Shown: positions 1 to 9,752, numbered from the stretch's first letter. The stretch: DNA of 64,000 nucleotides from Roseivirga sp. (GCA_021404565.1 JAAWWF010000003.1:372001-436000); one strand, 5' to 3'. The notes: generated by a model from the letters alone, not told the origin. Made by a program: numbers and translations.

Positions 1-384
1 GAGTCCACAGCCTATTCGGGGCATATGCACGGAGGCCTTTAACTCCTTTGCTTTTTGGGCAAGTGCAGCAAGGCCTTGTTCTACGGCTCTGTATCTGATG
101 GGAGGGTTGCCCTTTTCATCTTTTCTAATCTTGTGTTGACCTATTAAATTGGCCACCCATAGGTCTTTTTCTACGGGAACCAACTGGATTTCTCCCAATT
201 CAAAACCTTCATCTGATTTGTACCATTGTCGATATTGCTGCTCTGGCTCGCTCCATTTTTTAGACAGAGCGAGTACAAAACCCCGACCCCAGCCGCCTAT
301 GTTATTGCAGATATGAACGATGATTTTCGGGCCGGTTCCAATCGGTGCTGTGGCGTCTCCATGGGTAAATTGTAGCAGGTTCAT
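1..384 (-). CDS. Macro-domain protein, C-terminus cut off by window edge
   Basis: The reverse strand is open from an ATG at 384 to the window edge (128 codons), so only the N-terminal part is present. It starts MNLLQFTHGDAT, then has HICNNIGGWGRGFVLALS near residues 28-45 and ends in PRIGCGL. This matches the macro-domain fold that binds ADP-ribose: a GDAT start, an N-N-x-G-G-W-G-x-G loop, and the later P-R-I-G-x-G-L strand. Small single-domain bacterial members of this type act as ADP-ribose-1''-phosphate phosphatases or bind ADP-ribose. Which activity applies here is inferred. The domain normally ends shortly after the G-C-G-L motif, so only about 20-30 residues should be missing. Confidence 0.8.
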   Translation of the reverse strand, partial: MNLLQFTHGDATAPIGTGPKIIVHICNNIGGWGRGFVLALSKKWSEPEQQYRQWYKSDEGFELGEIQLVPVEKDLWVANLIGQHKIRKDEKGNPPIRYRAVEQGLAALAQKAKELKASVHMPRIGCGL

Positions 385-459
385 ACTTCGTTTCAGAGTT
401 AAATTGTGAATGACTTAAGAAAAATAAAGAGAATAGAGGACAGTTACTCTTTTTTAATT

Positions 460-654
460 CTAAGCCTTTTCTTCATTCTCTTCCATTTCGTTTTCTTCGT
501 CTTCTTTATAAACCATTTCGGTTTTGGGACGGGTTTCATGTTGATACTGTCGTTTGGAAAGCGGAGGTGCACCGAAAAAGCCGGCACCTGTGGCAGCGAG
601 AATGATGAAAAGAATCAGAACGACTCGTTTGAAGTGTTTTTTGAATTTTTCCAT
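460..654 (-). CDS. Small single-span membrane protein, unknown function
   Basis: This 64-residue protein has a basic start (MEKFKKHFKR), one hydrophobic segment at about residues 11-28, then a basic and finally very acidic tail (EDEENEMEENEEKA). The layout suggests an inner-membrane anchor with a short charged tail. It lies in the same orientation as, and downstream of, the secreted ORF at 729-1085. No family is recognised. A plausible membrane segment argues that it is real, but it could be an unannotated small protein. Confidence 0.5.
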   Translation of the reverse strand: MEKFKKHFKRVVLILFIILAATGAGFFGAPPLSKRQYQHETRPKTEMVYKEDEENEMEENEEKA

Positions 655-728
655 AAGTATGGAAATGGGTTTTGAGGGGTGATGTGAATCACCCTTGTAA
701 AAAGAAAAATATGAGAAACTGGGGTGGC

Positions 729-1085
729 CTAGGAGGCCAGATAAGAGAAGGAAGAGTCTTCAGAAGGGTATTGTGGGGCAAGTGCAAGCAGAGATGACCT
801 GTCCAATACTAATGGAGCCAGCAGGTTTTGTTGCCTGATGGCAATGCTACAGAGCTTGTTGCTCAGTTTGTGGGTCTGAACCTGATTGAATATTTCAACG
901 GCACTAATTACTATGGCTGCAGCCCGGCTGAAATGGGGTAGGCCCACAACTTGCTCACTTTCATGCGCATTGTTATACCACTCTACCTGCTGACCAGCAT
1001 GTACCTGTACGGTGCTGGCCGAGAGGCTTGCGGTATTGGCCAAACCAAATACCAGTAACAGTGATAAGAATGATCGTAAAAGCAT
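729..1085 (-). CDS. Hypothetical secreted protein
   Basis: This 118-residue ORF starts with a convincing signal peptide (MLLRSFLSLLLVFGLANTAS, probable cleavage after the A-S-L-S-A region at about 20-24). The mature part of about 95 residues has no motif I recognise. It is transcribed away from the amidohydrolase gene at 1287, so the 1086-1286 interval probably holds divergent promoters. Function is unknown; the call rests only on the signal peptide and uninterrupted frame. Confidence 0.45.
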   Translation of the reverse strand: MLLRSFLSLLLVFGLANTASLSASTVQVHAGQQVEWYNNAHESEQVVGLPHFSRAAAIVISAVEIFNQVQTHKLSNKLCSIAIRQQNLLAPLVLDRSSLLALAPQYPSEDSSFSYLAS

Positions 1086-1286
1086 CTAAGATGTTTATCA
1101 CGCAAGGATAGCATAAGAGGTTTCAATCCGATAAAAAAGGTACAGATTAAAGGGGGGGCTGGTACTGATTCACATATCAGTACTTCTTAATTAATACAGA
1201 CGTGTTCTTTTTCAGTGCCCGAGGTTTTTTTAGCACCGGGCTGGCAGATGCTGTCTGGCCATCACATAACCTTTTTAAAAAGCACT

Positions 1287-3041
1287 ATGATGCCTGTAAC
1301 CTCGCGCGATGCACTTTTTCGAATCTTCTTCAAACTTTCAGTGGCCCTGAGTGTGGGAGTAGCCTTATCTCTGGGTTGCTCCGGGGACACTGATGATGGG
1401 GGTACAGAACAGATTGATACCAAGGTGGTATCTGTAAAGATTGACGAGGTGAGTGGAGTGTTTGCCTTCGGACATCTTACAGACAGATACCCTCTTACCG
1501 CCAGGGCCTTCAATGCCAATAATGAAGAAGTTGTAGTCAATAGTCTGGTATGGAGCTCTTCAGAAGAAAATGTGGCGAGGGTAAATGCTGAGGGTTTGGT
1601 ACAACCCATTGGTGAGGGCAATGTGCGTATTACAGCGAGCATTGGAGATGTAAAGGGGCAGGTTGATCTGGTCTTGCAGATGAAACCGAGAGAGGCTTTT
1701 GCCACGGGAGGCACCCTGGCGCTTTTGCATGTTAATGTGATACCCATGACGGAGAATGTAGTGCTGGAAGATTATACCGTTATCGTAGAAAATGGTGTCA
1801 TCACGCAGATGGGGCCTTTTGCAGAAATTACAATACCAACGCGGGCAGAAGAACTGGACCTGAGCGGTAAATACCTGATGCCCGGAATGGCCGATATGCA
1901 TACACATATTGGCACGAACGTAACGGAATCGGGAGCGGGCAGAAATACAGCCCTATGGGACCTGACCAGTAAAGGGCAGTTGCTCAGCTATGCGGCTAAT
2001 GGGGTGACCACCGTGCTGAATAATGGTGACTTTGGTGAACCTATCAATTCATGGAAAGAGGATGTGCTGGAAAACCGTTATCCCGGTCCTGCCATTTATG
2101 CAGCTGCCTGGGCGAGAGGGCCTAATGATGGTAATGCCCTGGGACGAGACCTGACCTCTCCGCAAGAGGCCATTGATTTTATAAGGGGTATAAAAAGTGG
2201 CGGTTACGATTTTGTAAAACTGTATAGCGGTACTCCCGACTTTTCTGTTGGACCTATGCTGTCTGAGGCCAGAAATCAAGGCATGGGCAGGGTAGGACAC
2301 TTCCCTTTCCAGGTGGGTAGTAGTGATGCTTTGAGTATGGGGATGGACCTGGTGGCACATGCAGAAGCTTATTATTGGGATTTCTTCGCCTTTCAGATTA
2401 AGGATTCAGAGATACCAGCGGCTGTAAACTTTACTAAGGCCAATGGTACTTATATCAGCACCACATTGGGTTTAAGCAAGACACTTTCTGAAGCATGGTG
2501 CAACGATGTGGAGGGGATCAACAGGTTACTTTCGAGACCCAGTCTCGCCTATGAACACAGACCCACCAGTGTTCAGATCTGGCTGAATGGTTTAAATGGG
2601 AATCGTTGGAATCCTGCAGGGTGTTCCATTGGACAATATACACCCGTGCATGATTTTGTTAAGCGTTATACCCGTGCCTTCTATGATGCCGGTATTCCTT
2701 TGGTCATTGGTACGGACTCGCCTACAGTATTGGGGGTAGCGGGTTTTTCCATGCACAGAGAATTTGAGGTTCTATCAGATATGGGAATCAACAACTATGA
2801 GATTCTGAAAATGGCTACTTCCAATGCAGGAGATTTCATCAGAAGTCAGTTATTTAGCCCGCTGGATTTCGGGAAAATCGCAGTGGGGTTCAGGGCTGAT
2901 TTGATGGTGCTGGACCAGAACCCCCTGGAAAACCTCGAAAACCTGAAAAGGCCAGCGGGGGTTATGCTCAGGGGTAATTGGTACACACGCGATTATTTTG
3001 ATCAGGAGTTGGAGAAACTAAGAATCGCTTATGGCAACTGA
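1287..3041 (+). CDS. Amidohydrolase family protein with N-terminal Ig-like domain
   Basis: The product is about 584 residues. The frame is open from 1215, but the ATG at 1287 puts a hydrophobic export signal right at the start and a Cys at residue 31 after S-L-G, so it is probably a lipoprotein (the lipobox is imperfect). Residues ~45-130 resemble a bacterial Ig-like group 2 domain (SSSEENVARVNAEGLV). The rest is an imidazolonepropionase-like metal-dependent hydrolase: the metal-binding H-x-H in GMADMHTHIGTN, the C-terminal Asp in VIGTDSPTVL, and a closing beta-sandwich (GKIAVGFRADLMVLDQNPLE). Such enzymes cleave C-N bonds in cyclic amides or dipeptides. The substrate is unknown and the location is the periplasm or outer membrane. 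A second, unlinked amidohydrolase lies at 53629. Confidence 0.9.
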   Translation: MMPVTSRDALFRIFFKLSVALSVGVALSLGCSGDTDDGGTEQIDTKVVSVKIDEVSGVFAFGHLTDRYPLTARAFNANNEEVVVNSLVWSSSEENVARVNAEGLVQPIGEGNVRITASIGDVKGQVDLVLQMKPREAFATGGTLALLHVNVIPMTENVVLEDYTVIVENGVITQMGPFAEITIPTRAEELDLSGKYLMPGMADMHTHIGTNVTESGAGRNTALWDLTSKGQLLSYAANGVTTVLNNGDFGEPINSWKEDVLENRYPGPAIYAAAWARGPNDGNALGRDLTSPQEAIDFIRGIKSGGYDFVKLYSGTPDFSVGPMLSEARNQGMGRVGHFPFQVGSSDALSMGMDLVAHAEAYYWDFFAFQIKDSEIPAAVNFTKANGTYISTTLGLSKTLSEAWCNDVEGINRLLSRPSLAYEHRPTSVQIWLNGLNGNRWNPAGCSIGQYTPVHDFVKRYTRAFYDAGIPLVIGTDSPTVLGVAGFSMHREFEVLSDMGINNYEILKMATSNAGDFIRSQLFSPLDFGKIAVGFRADLMVLDQNPLENLENLKRPAGVMLRGNWYTRDYFDQELEKLRIAYGN

Positions 3042-3104
3042 CTCGTCCTGATGACCTGATGAATCGAATCACCATTTGCCTTCATTGACCTCTTTTGATG
3101 GTTA

Positions 3105-3689
3105 TCAATCAACCTGAATGGTTTGTAACCATTTGAGCAAGGCTTGTGCATCGGGAGCCAGGTTGAACTGCTCCCAGTCGCCTGTTACCCCAAGTGTTTG
3201 TCGCTTGTACATTTCTTTATCGGCATCCCAGGAGTAGCAGTACCAGCCGAAACCACCCATGTCGGCAGCTCGGTTTACAGGGTCTGACATTTCACCATCG
3301 ATTGCTCCTGCTATCAGGTCTTCCTGTTGTCTTACTATGCCTCGTGAAACTTCGCCTGCCAATGTATTGGCCAGGTCATAATTGGCTTCAAGAGATTCCT
3401 TTGAAATATAGCCGTCATTGTCCGGGGTATTCCATTCTTCGCGATCCGGCATTTCGTACTTCCTGACTCTACCATGGTTATCCAGAAACCAGCCGTTGTG
3501 CTGATAGCCCCAGGCATGGTTGATATAGTCTGCTTCAAAAAGCACTGCCAGCGCAGGGAGATCGCCTTCCTCTTCTATTATGATGTCCTCTTTCGGTTCG
3601 CAGGAGAAAATAAAAGTTGTCAGGAGGATAAGCAGTCCTGAAAAGATATTGACATGGCTTAGTTTGATATCTTTTTGTGTATTCTTCAT
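3105..3689 (-). CDS. Hypothetical lipoprotein
   Basis: This 194-residue protein has a basic N-terminus, a hydrophobic stretch (VNIFSGLLILLTTFIFSC) and a lipobox-like F-S-C near residue 30, followed by an acidic linker (EPKEDIIIEEEGD). The mature part is rich in Trp and Tyr (GGFGWYCYSWDADKEMY) and is probably a small periplasmic domain. I do not recognise a family. It is convergent with the amidohydrolase at 1287-3041, separated by about 60 bp. Confidence 0.7.
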   Translation of the reverse strand: MKNTQKDIKLSHVNIFSGLLILLTTFIFSCEPKEDIIIEEEGDLPALAVLFEADYINHAWGYQHNGWFLDNHGRVRKYEMPDREEWNTPDNDGYISKESLEANYDLANTLAGEVSRGIVRQQEDLIAGAIDGEMSDPVNRAADMGGFGWYCYSWDADKEMYKRQTLGVTGDWEQFNLAPDAQALLKWLQTIQVD

Positions 3690-3822
3690 TTGTTTTTGAG
3701 AGTCTTTGATTTACTCGTTTGACCCCCAAATTATCGGAGAAGTTGGAAGGGGTAAACAAATTGTTGTCCAGAACAGGTCAACCCCGTAGTTTATAAGAAC
3801 TCCTTATGGCATACTCTGTTCT

Positions 3823-4968
3823 CTAAGGAGCTTCATTCTTCCTGTATTGTTCTAATTGTTCATCGAATGTCTGACTTTCCTTATGCATTTTGTCGATGTA
3901 AAAGCTATTACCATTTCTGGTATCCAGCTTTTTGGCTCTTTTGGTTGCCATTGAACGGAACCATGTTTCTAATGACTCAGTGCCGTACTGGCCGCTATCA
4001 TTCAAAATCAAGACATCACTACTTTCACGATCCGAAAGGTTGATATTGAGACTTGTCCACTGCTCATCATAGAGTTTCATAGCTCTGAAAAAGAGTGTAC
4101 AGGCGAGGTAGAAGTTAAATTTTCGAAGCGCACTCACACGTTCGGTAATAAATGTCAGTTGATGGGGAATTACCTCTATCCCTCTGATAAATTTTTTTGA
4201 GATTCCCCAAAAAGGAAGCATCCTTGCATAACTCCCGCTTTTGAATAGTTTCTCATCCATATCTTTTTTAGCCAGTGCATCATATTTCTCTGCCATTTCC
4301 CAATTACCCTTTAGGTAATAGAGTTTTACCAACTTTGAATAGGTTCTTCTCGGTACATCTTTGCAGGTAAGTTCACCTGCCACAATCGGTTCAACGAGCT
4401 TTTCTACTCTGCCGTACTGCCCCATGTCAATCAAAAGATCAAGAGAACCATCAATTTGGCAAGCTTTGCAATCGTCCATGACATCTCTGCTGGTACCAAT
4501 CTCCAGTTTTTCCTGCAGCTTAAGTGCTTCTTCCGGGCGACCCATGCTGTAGGCGAGATAGCCCTTATAGAAAACCACGGTTTTGCCTGGCCATCGGCTG
4601 TTATTTATCCTCGTTTCAAAGTCGGTAAAAATATTGTCAATCCGTTCTTTAGGAATATCACTAAAACTGGGTAAGGCGCTCATGATCCATTTGTAGGACC
4701 ATAACAGGATCAATTGTTGGGAAAATTTCAATTCTCTGCTGTCGGCATATTCTATTTGTTTTGCAAACATGGAAATGGCTTCTTCCTTATAATTCAAAAA
4801 AACAGCCTGCGCGATAAAAGAATCTCTTGCATCAAATTCGAGTTCAGGGTCTTTGAGCCATTTGGCTCGTTGAATACATTTGAAGGCCAGTTTTTTATTG
4901 GCCTCAGTATAATTTTTTCTACATATTTTGAATGCCTCTCGTACGTCTTCCTTAGTTTCTAACTTCAT
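3823..4968 (-). CDS. Helical-repeat (TPR-like) protein paired with Hsp90-like gene
   Basis: This 381-residue protein has no signal peptide. It appears built of repeated helix pairs about 35-40 residues apart (for example the segments around KAIEKCIQRAKWLKDPELEF-like, GRPEEALKLQEKLEIG and YYLKGNWEMAEKYDALAKKD), which suggests a TPR or TPR-like scaffold. Its ATG follows the stop of the Hsp90-like gene by 6 bp, so the two are almost certainly co-transcribed. TPR proteins act as co-chaperones of eukaryotic Hsp90; an equivalent role here is inference, because the usual C-terminal EEVD tail is absent from the partner. Assignment to a named family was not possible. Confidence 0.75.
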   Translation of the reverse strand: MKLETKEDVREAFKICRKNYTEANKKLAFKCIQRAKWLKDPELEFDARDSFIAQAVFLNYKEEAISMFAKQIEYADSRELKFSQQLILLWSYKWIMSALPSFSDIPKERIDNIFTDFETRINNSRWPGKTVVFYKGYLAYSMGRPEEALKLQEKLEIGTSRDVMDDCKACQIDGSLDLLIDMGQYGRVEKLVEPIVAGELTCKDVPRRTYSKLVKLYYLKGNWEMAEKYDALAKKDMDEKLFKSGSYARMLPFWGISKKFIRGIEVIPHQLTFITERVSALRKFNFYLACTLFFRAMKLYDEQWTSLNINLSDRESSDVLILNDSGQYGTESLETWFRSMATKRAKKLDTRNGNSFYIDKMHKESQTFDEQLEQYRKNEAP

Positions 4969-4974
4969 GGTCGT

Positions 4975-6747
4975 TTATTGTGAAAGTGCGAGTGTCGCCA
5001 GCTGGTTGAGGTTGTGATTCATGGTTTCAAGCTCTAAAAAGTTCAGTGGGTAATGTCCCATCAGCATGGCGTTTGTAAGCAGGGTTTCTACTACGGGCCT
5101 GTCGAAATTGCTTGAGTTCTTTATCAAACTCTTAACAATCCTGTTATTATAGTTGAGGTAGATAGTAGAAGAATGACTCTCCATATTTCCAAAAACATTT
5201 TCTGTAATGGCAGCCCAATCTGAATTGGCAGTTGCACTTATTTCATCTATATCCCTGGCCAGTTGGGTATCCATATTGGCATGATAGATCGCAGGAATAT
5301 TCTCAGGATCGAATTGTTTCAGTGCAATGCGGCAGTTGAATTTGTCAAGATGTGCCTGGAGGGCAGTCAGCCTTGATTTGAAGGCTTCATATTCATCAAG
5401 AGGAATCTCTTCTAAAAAATTACCAAAGAAGGCAGCATCGGCTTCAATGTAATTTTTGGAACGATCAATTTTGGCTATACGCTGCAATACGGCAGCATCA
5501 TGAAGATAACCGGCATTTACCACGAGTTGGTTGTTGCCCATAGCAACGGGCACTACTTGCCTGAATTCATCAATATCTGATACATAATATACTGATGTAG
5601 CTTGTTCTTTTATTTCCTCAAGGGTCATTTGTCCATGCGATGTAGGAAAGGTAAACCATTGATAAACGAACTGTAAAAAATCAGGATCGCTAAGAGCCAT
5701 TTTTTTGAGAGCTGCACTATGCGAGGCAATGATTTGTCGGAGTGCCTTGGGAGTCTTGCTGGCTAGCTCTCTCAGGTATTGTTTTATGGCATTGCCTATA
5801 TGTTCTTTCAGGAGATCGCAACGGTCATCGGGGTAGATACTTTCTCTCGAGGCATTCAAACCCAGATCATTCGTATTGATGATTACCTTAACAAAGAAAG
5901 CCCAATCAGGTAGAAAATCGCCACATTTTTCTGTAATGAACATGCGCTTCACATAAAGCCTTCCTGCGCTTTGATTACTCAGATGGTCAGTAAAGGGCAA
6001 TATGTAGACTAAACCTTCAGCCGGACAGATTTCGGTAGGTTTAAGAACAAAGCAGTTGCTGAATGACTGATCAAATATTTCATAACCTTTGGTGAGCAGC
6101 AGGTGGTTGCCCTCGTTCGCTTCCCATGGGAAGAGCTGGTTGATTTGCCGCGCTTCGCCACCATTAGCTTCCAACAAAATGGGTAAGTCAATATGTCCCG
6201 CATAATGGGAGATATTGTGTCTTAGTTTGTTTTCACTAATGTCTGTTCCTTTTCTGAGCTTGAGCACTACTTTGGTGCCTGTTGTCAAGCTCTCTGTCGC
6301 TTTTTCTACTTTATAAGTGCCGTTTATATAGCCTGTCCAGCGAAAGGTTTCTGAACCATTGGCGGACCTGGTAAGTAAGGTGATTTCATCGGAAACCATA
6401 AAACATGAGAGAATCCCTATGCCAAACTGACCAATAAAATCGGACCTGAGTTCACCGTATTTGTCTGCTGACTTGGAACTGGACCCTATACGGGCCAGGA
6501 ACTCAGTAATCTGAGATTCAGTGAGGCCAATACCATTATCAGATACCACAATACCTGCACTTTCGTCATTATCAAAGTATTCTATGAGCACTTCAGGCTC
6601 GAATTCCTCCTGTCTTTTTCTTGCAAGTATGGCATCGGCTGCATTTTGAATGAGTTCTCTGATGAAGACCTCATCACGACTGTAGAGGTGGTCGGATAGA
6701 ATTTTAATAATACCACTAAGCTCTACCTGGAATGGTTGGCTGTTCAT
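4975..6747 (-). CDS. Hsp90 family (HtpG-like) divergent chaperone
   Basis: This 590-residue cytoplasmic ATPase has the GHKL fold. Key parts are the Mg/ATP-binding helix ELIQNAADAI at 31-40 (Glu31, Asn35), DNGIGL at 70-75, and the Gly-rich lid GQFGIG at 106-111. The middle domain keeps the catalytic-type Arg in NASRESIYPD. A C-terminal region with dimerisation-like helices follows. It is shorter than typical HtpG (about 620-630), and the ELIQNAADA helix is closer to sacsin-like proteins than to HtpG ELISNASDA. It therefore looks like a paralogue rather than the housekeeping HtpG. It leads a two-gene unit with the helical-repeat protein. The client or role is unknown. Confidence 0.85.
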   Translation of the reverse strand: MNSQPFQVELSGIIKILSDHLYSRDEVFIRELIQNAADAILARKRQEEFEPEVLIEYFDNDESAGIVVSDNGIGLTESQITEFLARIGSSSKSADKYGELRSDFIGQFGIGILSCFMVSDEITLLTRSANGSETFRWTGYINGTYKVEKATESLTTGTKVVLKLRKGTDISENKLRHNISHYAGHIDLPILLEANGGEARQINQLFPWEANEGNHLLLTKGYEIFDQSFSNCFVLKPTEICPAEGLVYILPFTDHLSNQSAGRLYVKRMFITEKCGDFLPDWAFFVKVIINTNDLGLNASRESIYPDDRCDLLKEHIGNAIKQYLRELASKTPKALRQIIASHSAALKKMALSDPDFLQFVYQWFTFPTSHGQMTLEEIKEQATSVYYVSDIDEFRQVVPVAMGNNQLVVNAGYLHDAAVLQRIAKIDRSKNYIEADAAFFGNFLEEIPLDEYEAFKSRLTALQAHLDKFNCRIALKQFDPENIPAIYHANMDTQLARDIDEISATANSDWAAITENVFGNMESHSSTIYLNYNNRIVKSLIKNSSNFDRPVVETLLTNAMLMGHYPLNFLELETMNHNLNQLATLALSQ

Positions 6748-6865
6748 GAAGGTTGGACACTTTTTAGATTTGAGTTTTAATCTAAAAATAAACCGTGGAA
6801 ATAATTACTTATCGTAAATACTTTCCACGGTTTTGACTTATGTCATAATGAAGCAGCCTTCTTTT

Positions 6866-9547
6866 TTAACTTAAACCTTCCAGCTTTTCTTCCAGTACTT
6901 TAATTTTTGCCTCAGTATCTGCCTTTTTGTTTCGCTCAATGGTGATAACCTTTTCTGGCGCATTGTTGACAAAACGCTCATTGCCCAGCTTACCCATAAT
7001 ACCTTTGAGGAAGCCTTGCAGACGATTCAACTCTTTGGTAATCTCTTCCTTTTCTTTCTCCAGATCGATTTTACCCTCCATCGGGACAAAGAATTCATCT
7101 CCTTTGATGACGAAACTCTGTGCCTGAGCTACTTTTTCATCCGTAAAGCTTAGGTCGGTCAGCATTCCCATCTTAACAATGACCTCTCTGAAAGTTGAGA
7201 AACGACTCTCGTCTTTCGTCTTTATTGCCAGAGCCAGGGGTTCTCTGGGAGACATGCCATTTGTAACCCGAATATTTCTGATGTTTGAAATAACCTCAAA
7301 GGCCAGCTCCGCCTCTTTTACAATTTTCAGATCCGCAGCCTCAGAAGTTGGGTATTCCGCTATTATAATGTCTTCACCTTCGGCCCTGTCTCGCAATAGT
7401 GACCATACTTCTTCTGTAATAAATGGAATGAATGGATGTACGAGACGCATGACTCTCTCAAAGAAATCTATGGTTGCTTCCAGCGTACTTGCCGCAATTG
7501 GCTGTTGGTAGGCAGGCTTTACCATCTCCAGGTACCAACCTGAAAAGTAATCTCTGCTGAGCTTGTATGCAGTCATCAGGGCATCAGACATACGAAACTT
7601 GCTGAAATGATCTTCCATTTCAGAAACTGCCTGATTGAATTTGGATTCAAACCAATCAATGGCCACCTGATCGGCTTTTCCATCGAGGTTCGGGTCCACT
7701 TCCCAGCCCTTGATCAAGCGGAGTGAGTTCCATATTTTGATGTTATATTTTCCTCCCTGCTCAATCAGACTCATGTCAAAAAGCAGATCATTGCCGGCAG
7801 GAGATGAAAACAGCATCCCCGTTCGGATGGCGTCTGCTCCGTATTCAGCAATCAAATCAAGTGGGTCAGGGGAGTTGCCCAGCGATTTGGACATTTTTCT
7901 GCGCTGCTTATCTCTTACTATCCCGGTGAGATAAACATGCTTAAATGGTTTCTGATCTGTATACTCATAGCCAGCTATGATCATACGCGCCACCCAGAAG
8001 AACAGAATCTCAGGGGCAGTAACCAAAGTAGCGGTAGGGTAGAAGTAGTCCAGATCGGGGTTGGCTCCCTTAATGATCTTTCCTTTTTCCTTGTCGAAAT
8101 ACTTGTCGTTGAAACCATCGAACACAGCAATGGGGAAAAGCCAGGACGAGGCCCAGGTATCGAGCACATCTTCATCCTGTCGCAGATCAGCAGCAGTCAG
8201 GCCGGCATTGCCAGAGGCCTCTTGTGCCATGGTCAGGGCTTCTTCGGCAGTTTCTGCTACTACAAAGTCGTTTTCACCTTCACCATAGAAGTAAGCCGGA
8301 ATCTGCTGTCCCCACCAAAGCTGACGGGAGATACACCAATCGCGTACGTTTTCCATCCAATGGTTATAGGTGTTCTTGAACTTGGCAGGCAGTAGTTCTA
8401 CCTCATCGTCCATTACCACCTCATGGGCAGTGCGCGAAATTTCTTTCATTTTGATGAACCACTGCAGGGAGAGTTTGGGCTCTATCACTGTATTGGTTCT
8501 TTCTGAGCGACCAATGCGGGTGGTAAACTCTTCAAAGCCCAGACCGTAGCCAGCTTCGTTCAGGTCTTTAATGATCTCATCCCGCACAGCAAAGCGGTCC
8601 ATGCCCACATACTTATTCACTCCACATTTCTCATTGAGTTTACCATTCAGGTCGATGGTATCAATCACCTCCAGGTTATGGCGCTGGCCAATCTCATAAT
8701 CGTTCGGGTCATGGGCCGGGGTTACTTTCAGGCAACCAGTACCGAATTCTACTTCTACATAGTCATCTCCGATAATCGGAATTTCACGATTGATAAAGGG
8801 TACGAGTGCTGTCTGACCAATCAGATGCTTGAAACGATCGTCTTTTGGGTTTACGGCTATGGCAGCATCACCCAGTATCGTTTCAGGTCGCTGAGTAGCG
8901 ATGACTACTTTCTCATCCGAATATTTAATGTCGTACTGGAACTTATAGAGTTTCGAAACTTCATCTTCATCGGCATATATTACCTCCTCATTGGATACCG
9001 TGGTTTGTGCTTCCACATCCCAGTTGACCATGCGCAGATCCCGATAGATAAAGCCTTTTTTGTACAGGTCTACAAAAACCCTGATCACGGCTTTGTGATA
9101 ACCCTCATCCATGGTAAAGGCCGTGCGTTCCCAATCGCAGGAGGCCCCGAGCTTTTCGAGCTGCTTCAGAATAATACCTCCGTACTTTTCCTTCCATTCC
9201 CAGGCATGAGTCAGAAACTCATCTCTGGTAAGGTCAGATTTTTTGATGCCTTTTTCACGAAGCATGCGCACTACTTTGGCCTCGGTGGCGATAGAAGCAT
9301 GGTCGGTACCAGGTACCCAGCAGGCCTCTTTGCCTTCCATTCTGGCCTTACGAATAAGAATGTCCTGAATGGTATTGTTCAGCATATGGCCCATGTGTAG
9401 TACTCCTGTGACATTTGGTGGAGGAATGACGATGGTGTAGGGTTCCTTTTCAGGATTGGCCTTGGCATGGAAATACCCTTTTTCCATCCAGTGCTGATAC
9501 CACTTATCTTCTACCTCTGCAGGATTGTACTTTGTTGAAATGGACAT
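6866..9547 (-). CDS. valS: Valine--tRNA ligase
   Basis: This 893-residue class I aminoacyl-tRNA synthetase attaches valine to tRNA-Val in the cytoplasm. It starts MSISTKYNPAEVEDKWYQHW, has the HIGH-type motif HMGH at 51-54 within PPPNVTGVLHMGHM, and KMSKS at 551-555 followed by LGNSPDP. The editing (CP1) domain lies between, including ATQRPETILGD and the threonine-rich editing pocket. An anticodon-binding domain and a C-terminal coiled-coil arm (DLEKEKEEITKELNRLQ) end the protein. Length fits the family. It is read from an unusual leader of about 200 nt with three inverted repeats (see 9593-9732). Confidence 0.98.
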   Translation of the reverse strand: MSISTKYNPAEVEDKWYQHWMEKGYFHAKANPEKEPYTIVIPPPNVTGVLHMGHMLNNTIQDILIRKARMEGKEACWVPGTDHASIATEAKVVRMLREKGIKKSDLTRDEFLTHAWEWKEKYGGIILKQLEKLGASCDWERTAFTMDEGYHKAVIRVFVDLYKKGFIYRDLRMVNWDVEAQTTVSNEEVIYADEDEVSKLYKFQYDIKYSDEKVVIATQRPETILGDAAIAVNPKDDRFKHLIGQTALVPFINREIPIIGDDYVEVEFGTGCLKVTPAHDPNDYEIGQRHNLEVIDTIDLNGKLNEKCGVNKYVGMDRFAVRDEIIKDLNEAGYGLGFEEFTTRIGRSERTNTVIEPKLSLQWFIKMKEISRTAHEVVMDDEVELLPAKFKNTYNHWMENVRDWCISRQLWWGQQIPAYFYGEGENDFVVAETAEEALTMAQEASGNAGLTAADLRQDEDVLDTWASSWLFPIAVFDGFNDKYFDKEKGKIIKGANPDLDYFYPTATLVTAPEILFFWVARMIIAGYEYTDQKPFKHVYLTGIVRDKQRRKMSKSLGNSPDPLDLIAEYGADAIRTGMLFSSPAGNDLLFDMSLIEQGGKYNIKIWNSLRLIKGWEVDPNLDGKADQVAIDWFESKFNQAVSEMEDHFSKFRMSDALMTAYKLSRDYFSGWYLEMVKPAYQQPIAASTLEATIDFFERVMRLVHPFIPFITEEVWSLLRDRAEGEDIIIAEYPTSEAADLKIVKEAELAFEVISNIRNIRVTNGMSPREPLALAIKTKDESRFSTFREVIVKMGMLTDLSFTDEKVAQAQSFVIKGDEFFVPMEGKIDLEKEKEEITKELNRLQGFLKGIMGKLGNERFVNNAPEKVITIERNKKADTEAKIKVLEEKLEGLS

Positions 9548-9592
9548 TGACTTGTATGCTTAAACCTTGATTGCTTTTTAGAAAAATAAATA

Positions 9593-9732
9593 ACTGACGA
9601 AAATGCTTGTCACCAGCATTTTGTCAGGCTTAACCCTTGACATTTGAAAATCACCACTTAGGTTTTAATAATTCGTTACCAACTAGTTGATTTTCAAATC
9701 GTCAGATTATGCAATAGCCGCCATTGCATAAT
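9593..9732 (-). promoter_or_regulatory. valS 5' leader with three inverted repeats
   Basis: Upstream of valS there are three separate inverted repeats: 9594-9607 with 9615-9627 (one bulge), a perfect 12-bp pair 9642-9653 with 9688-9699 (ATTTGAAAATCA / TGATTTTCAAAT), and a 10-bp pair 9706-9715 with 9723-9732 (ATTATGCAAT / ATTGCATAAT). All would be in the valS transcript if it starts at the TAnnTTTG-like box at 9753-9760. They could form RNA hairpins controlling valS, or be protein operators. No known riboswitch or T-box core was recognised. Confidence 0.45.
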
Positions 9733-9752
9733 TACGGTTAAAATTCAGGGGG

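Noticed and set aside
8678-9400. 240-residue forward ORF opposite valS
   Set aside because: It is an open frame in the antisense of a clear valS; the composition lacks domain features.
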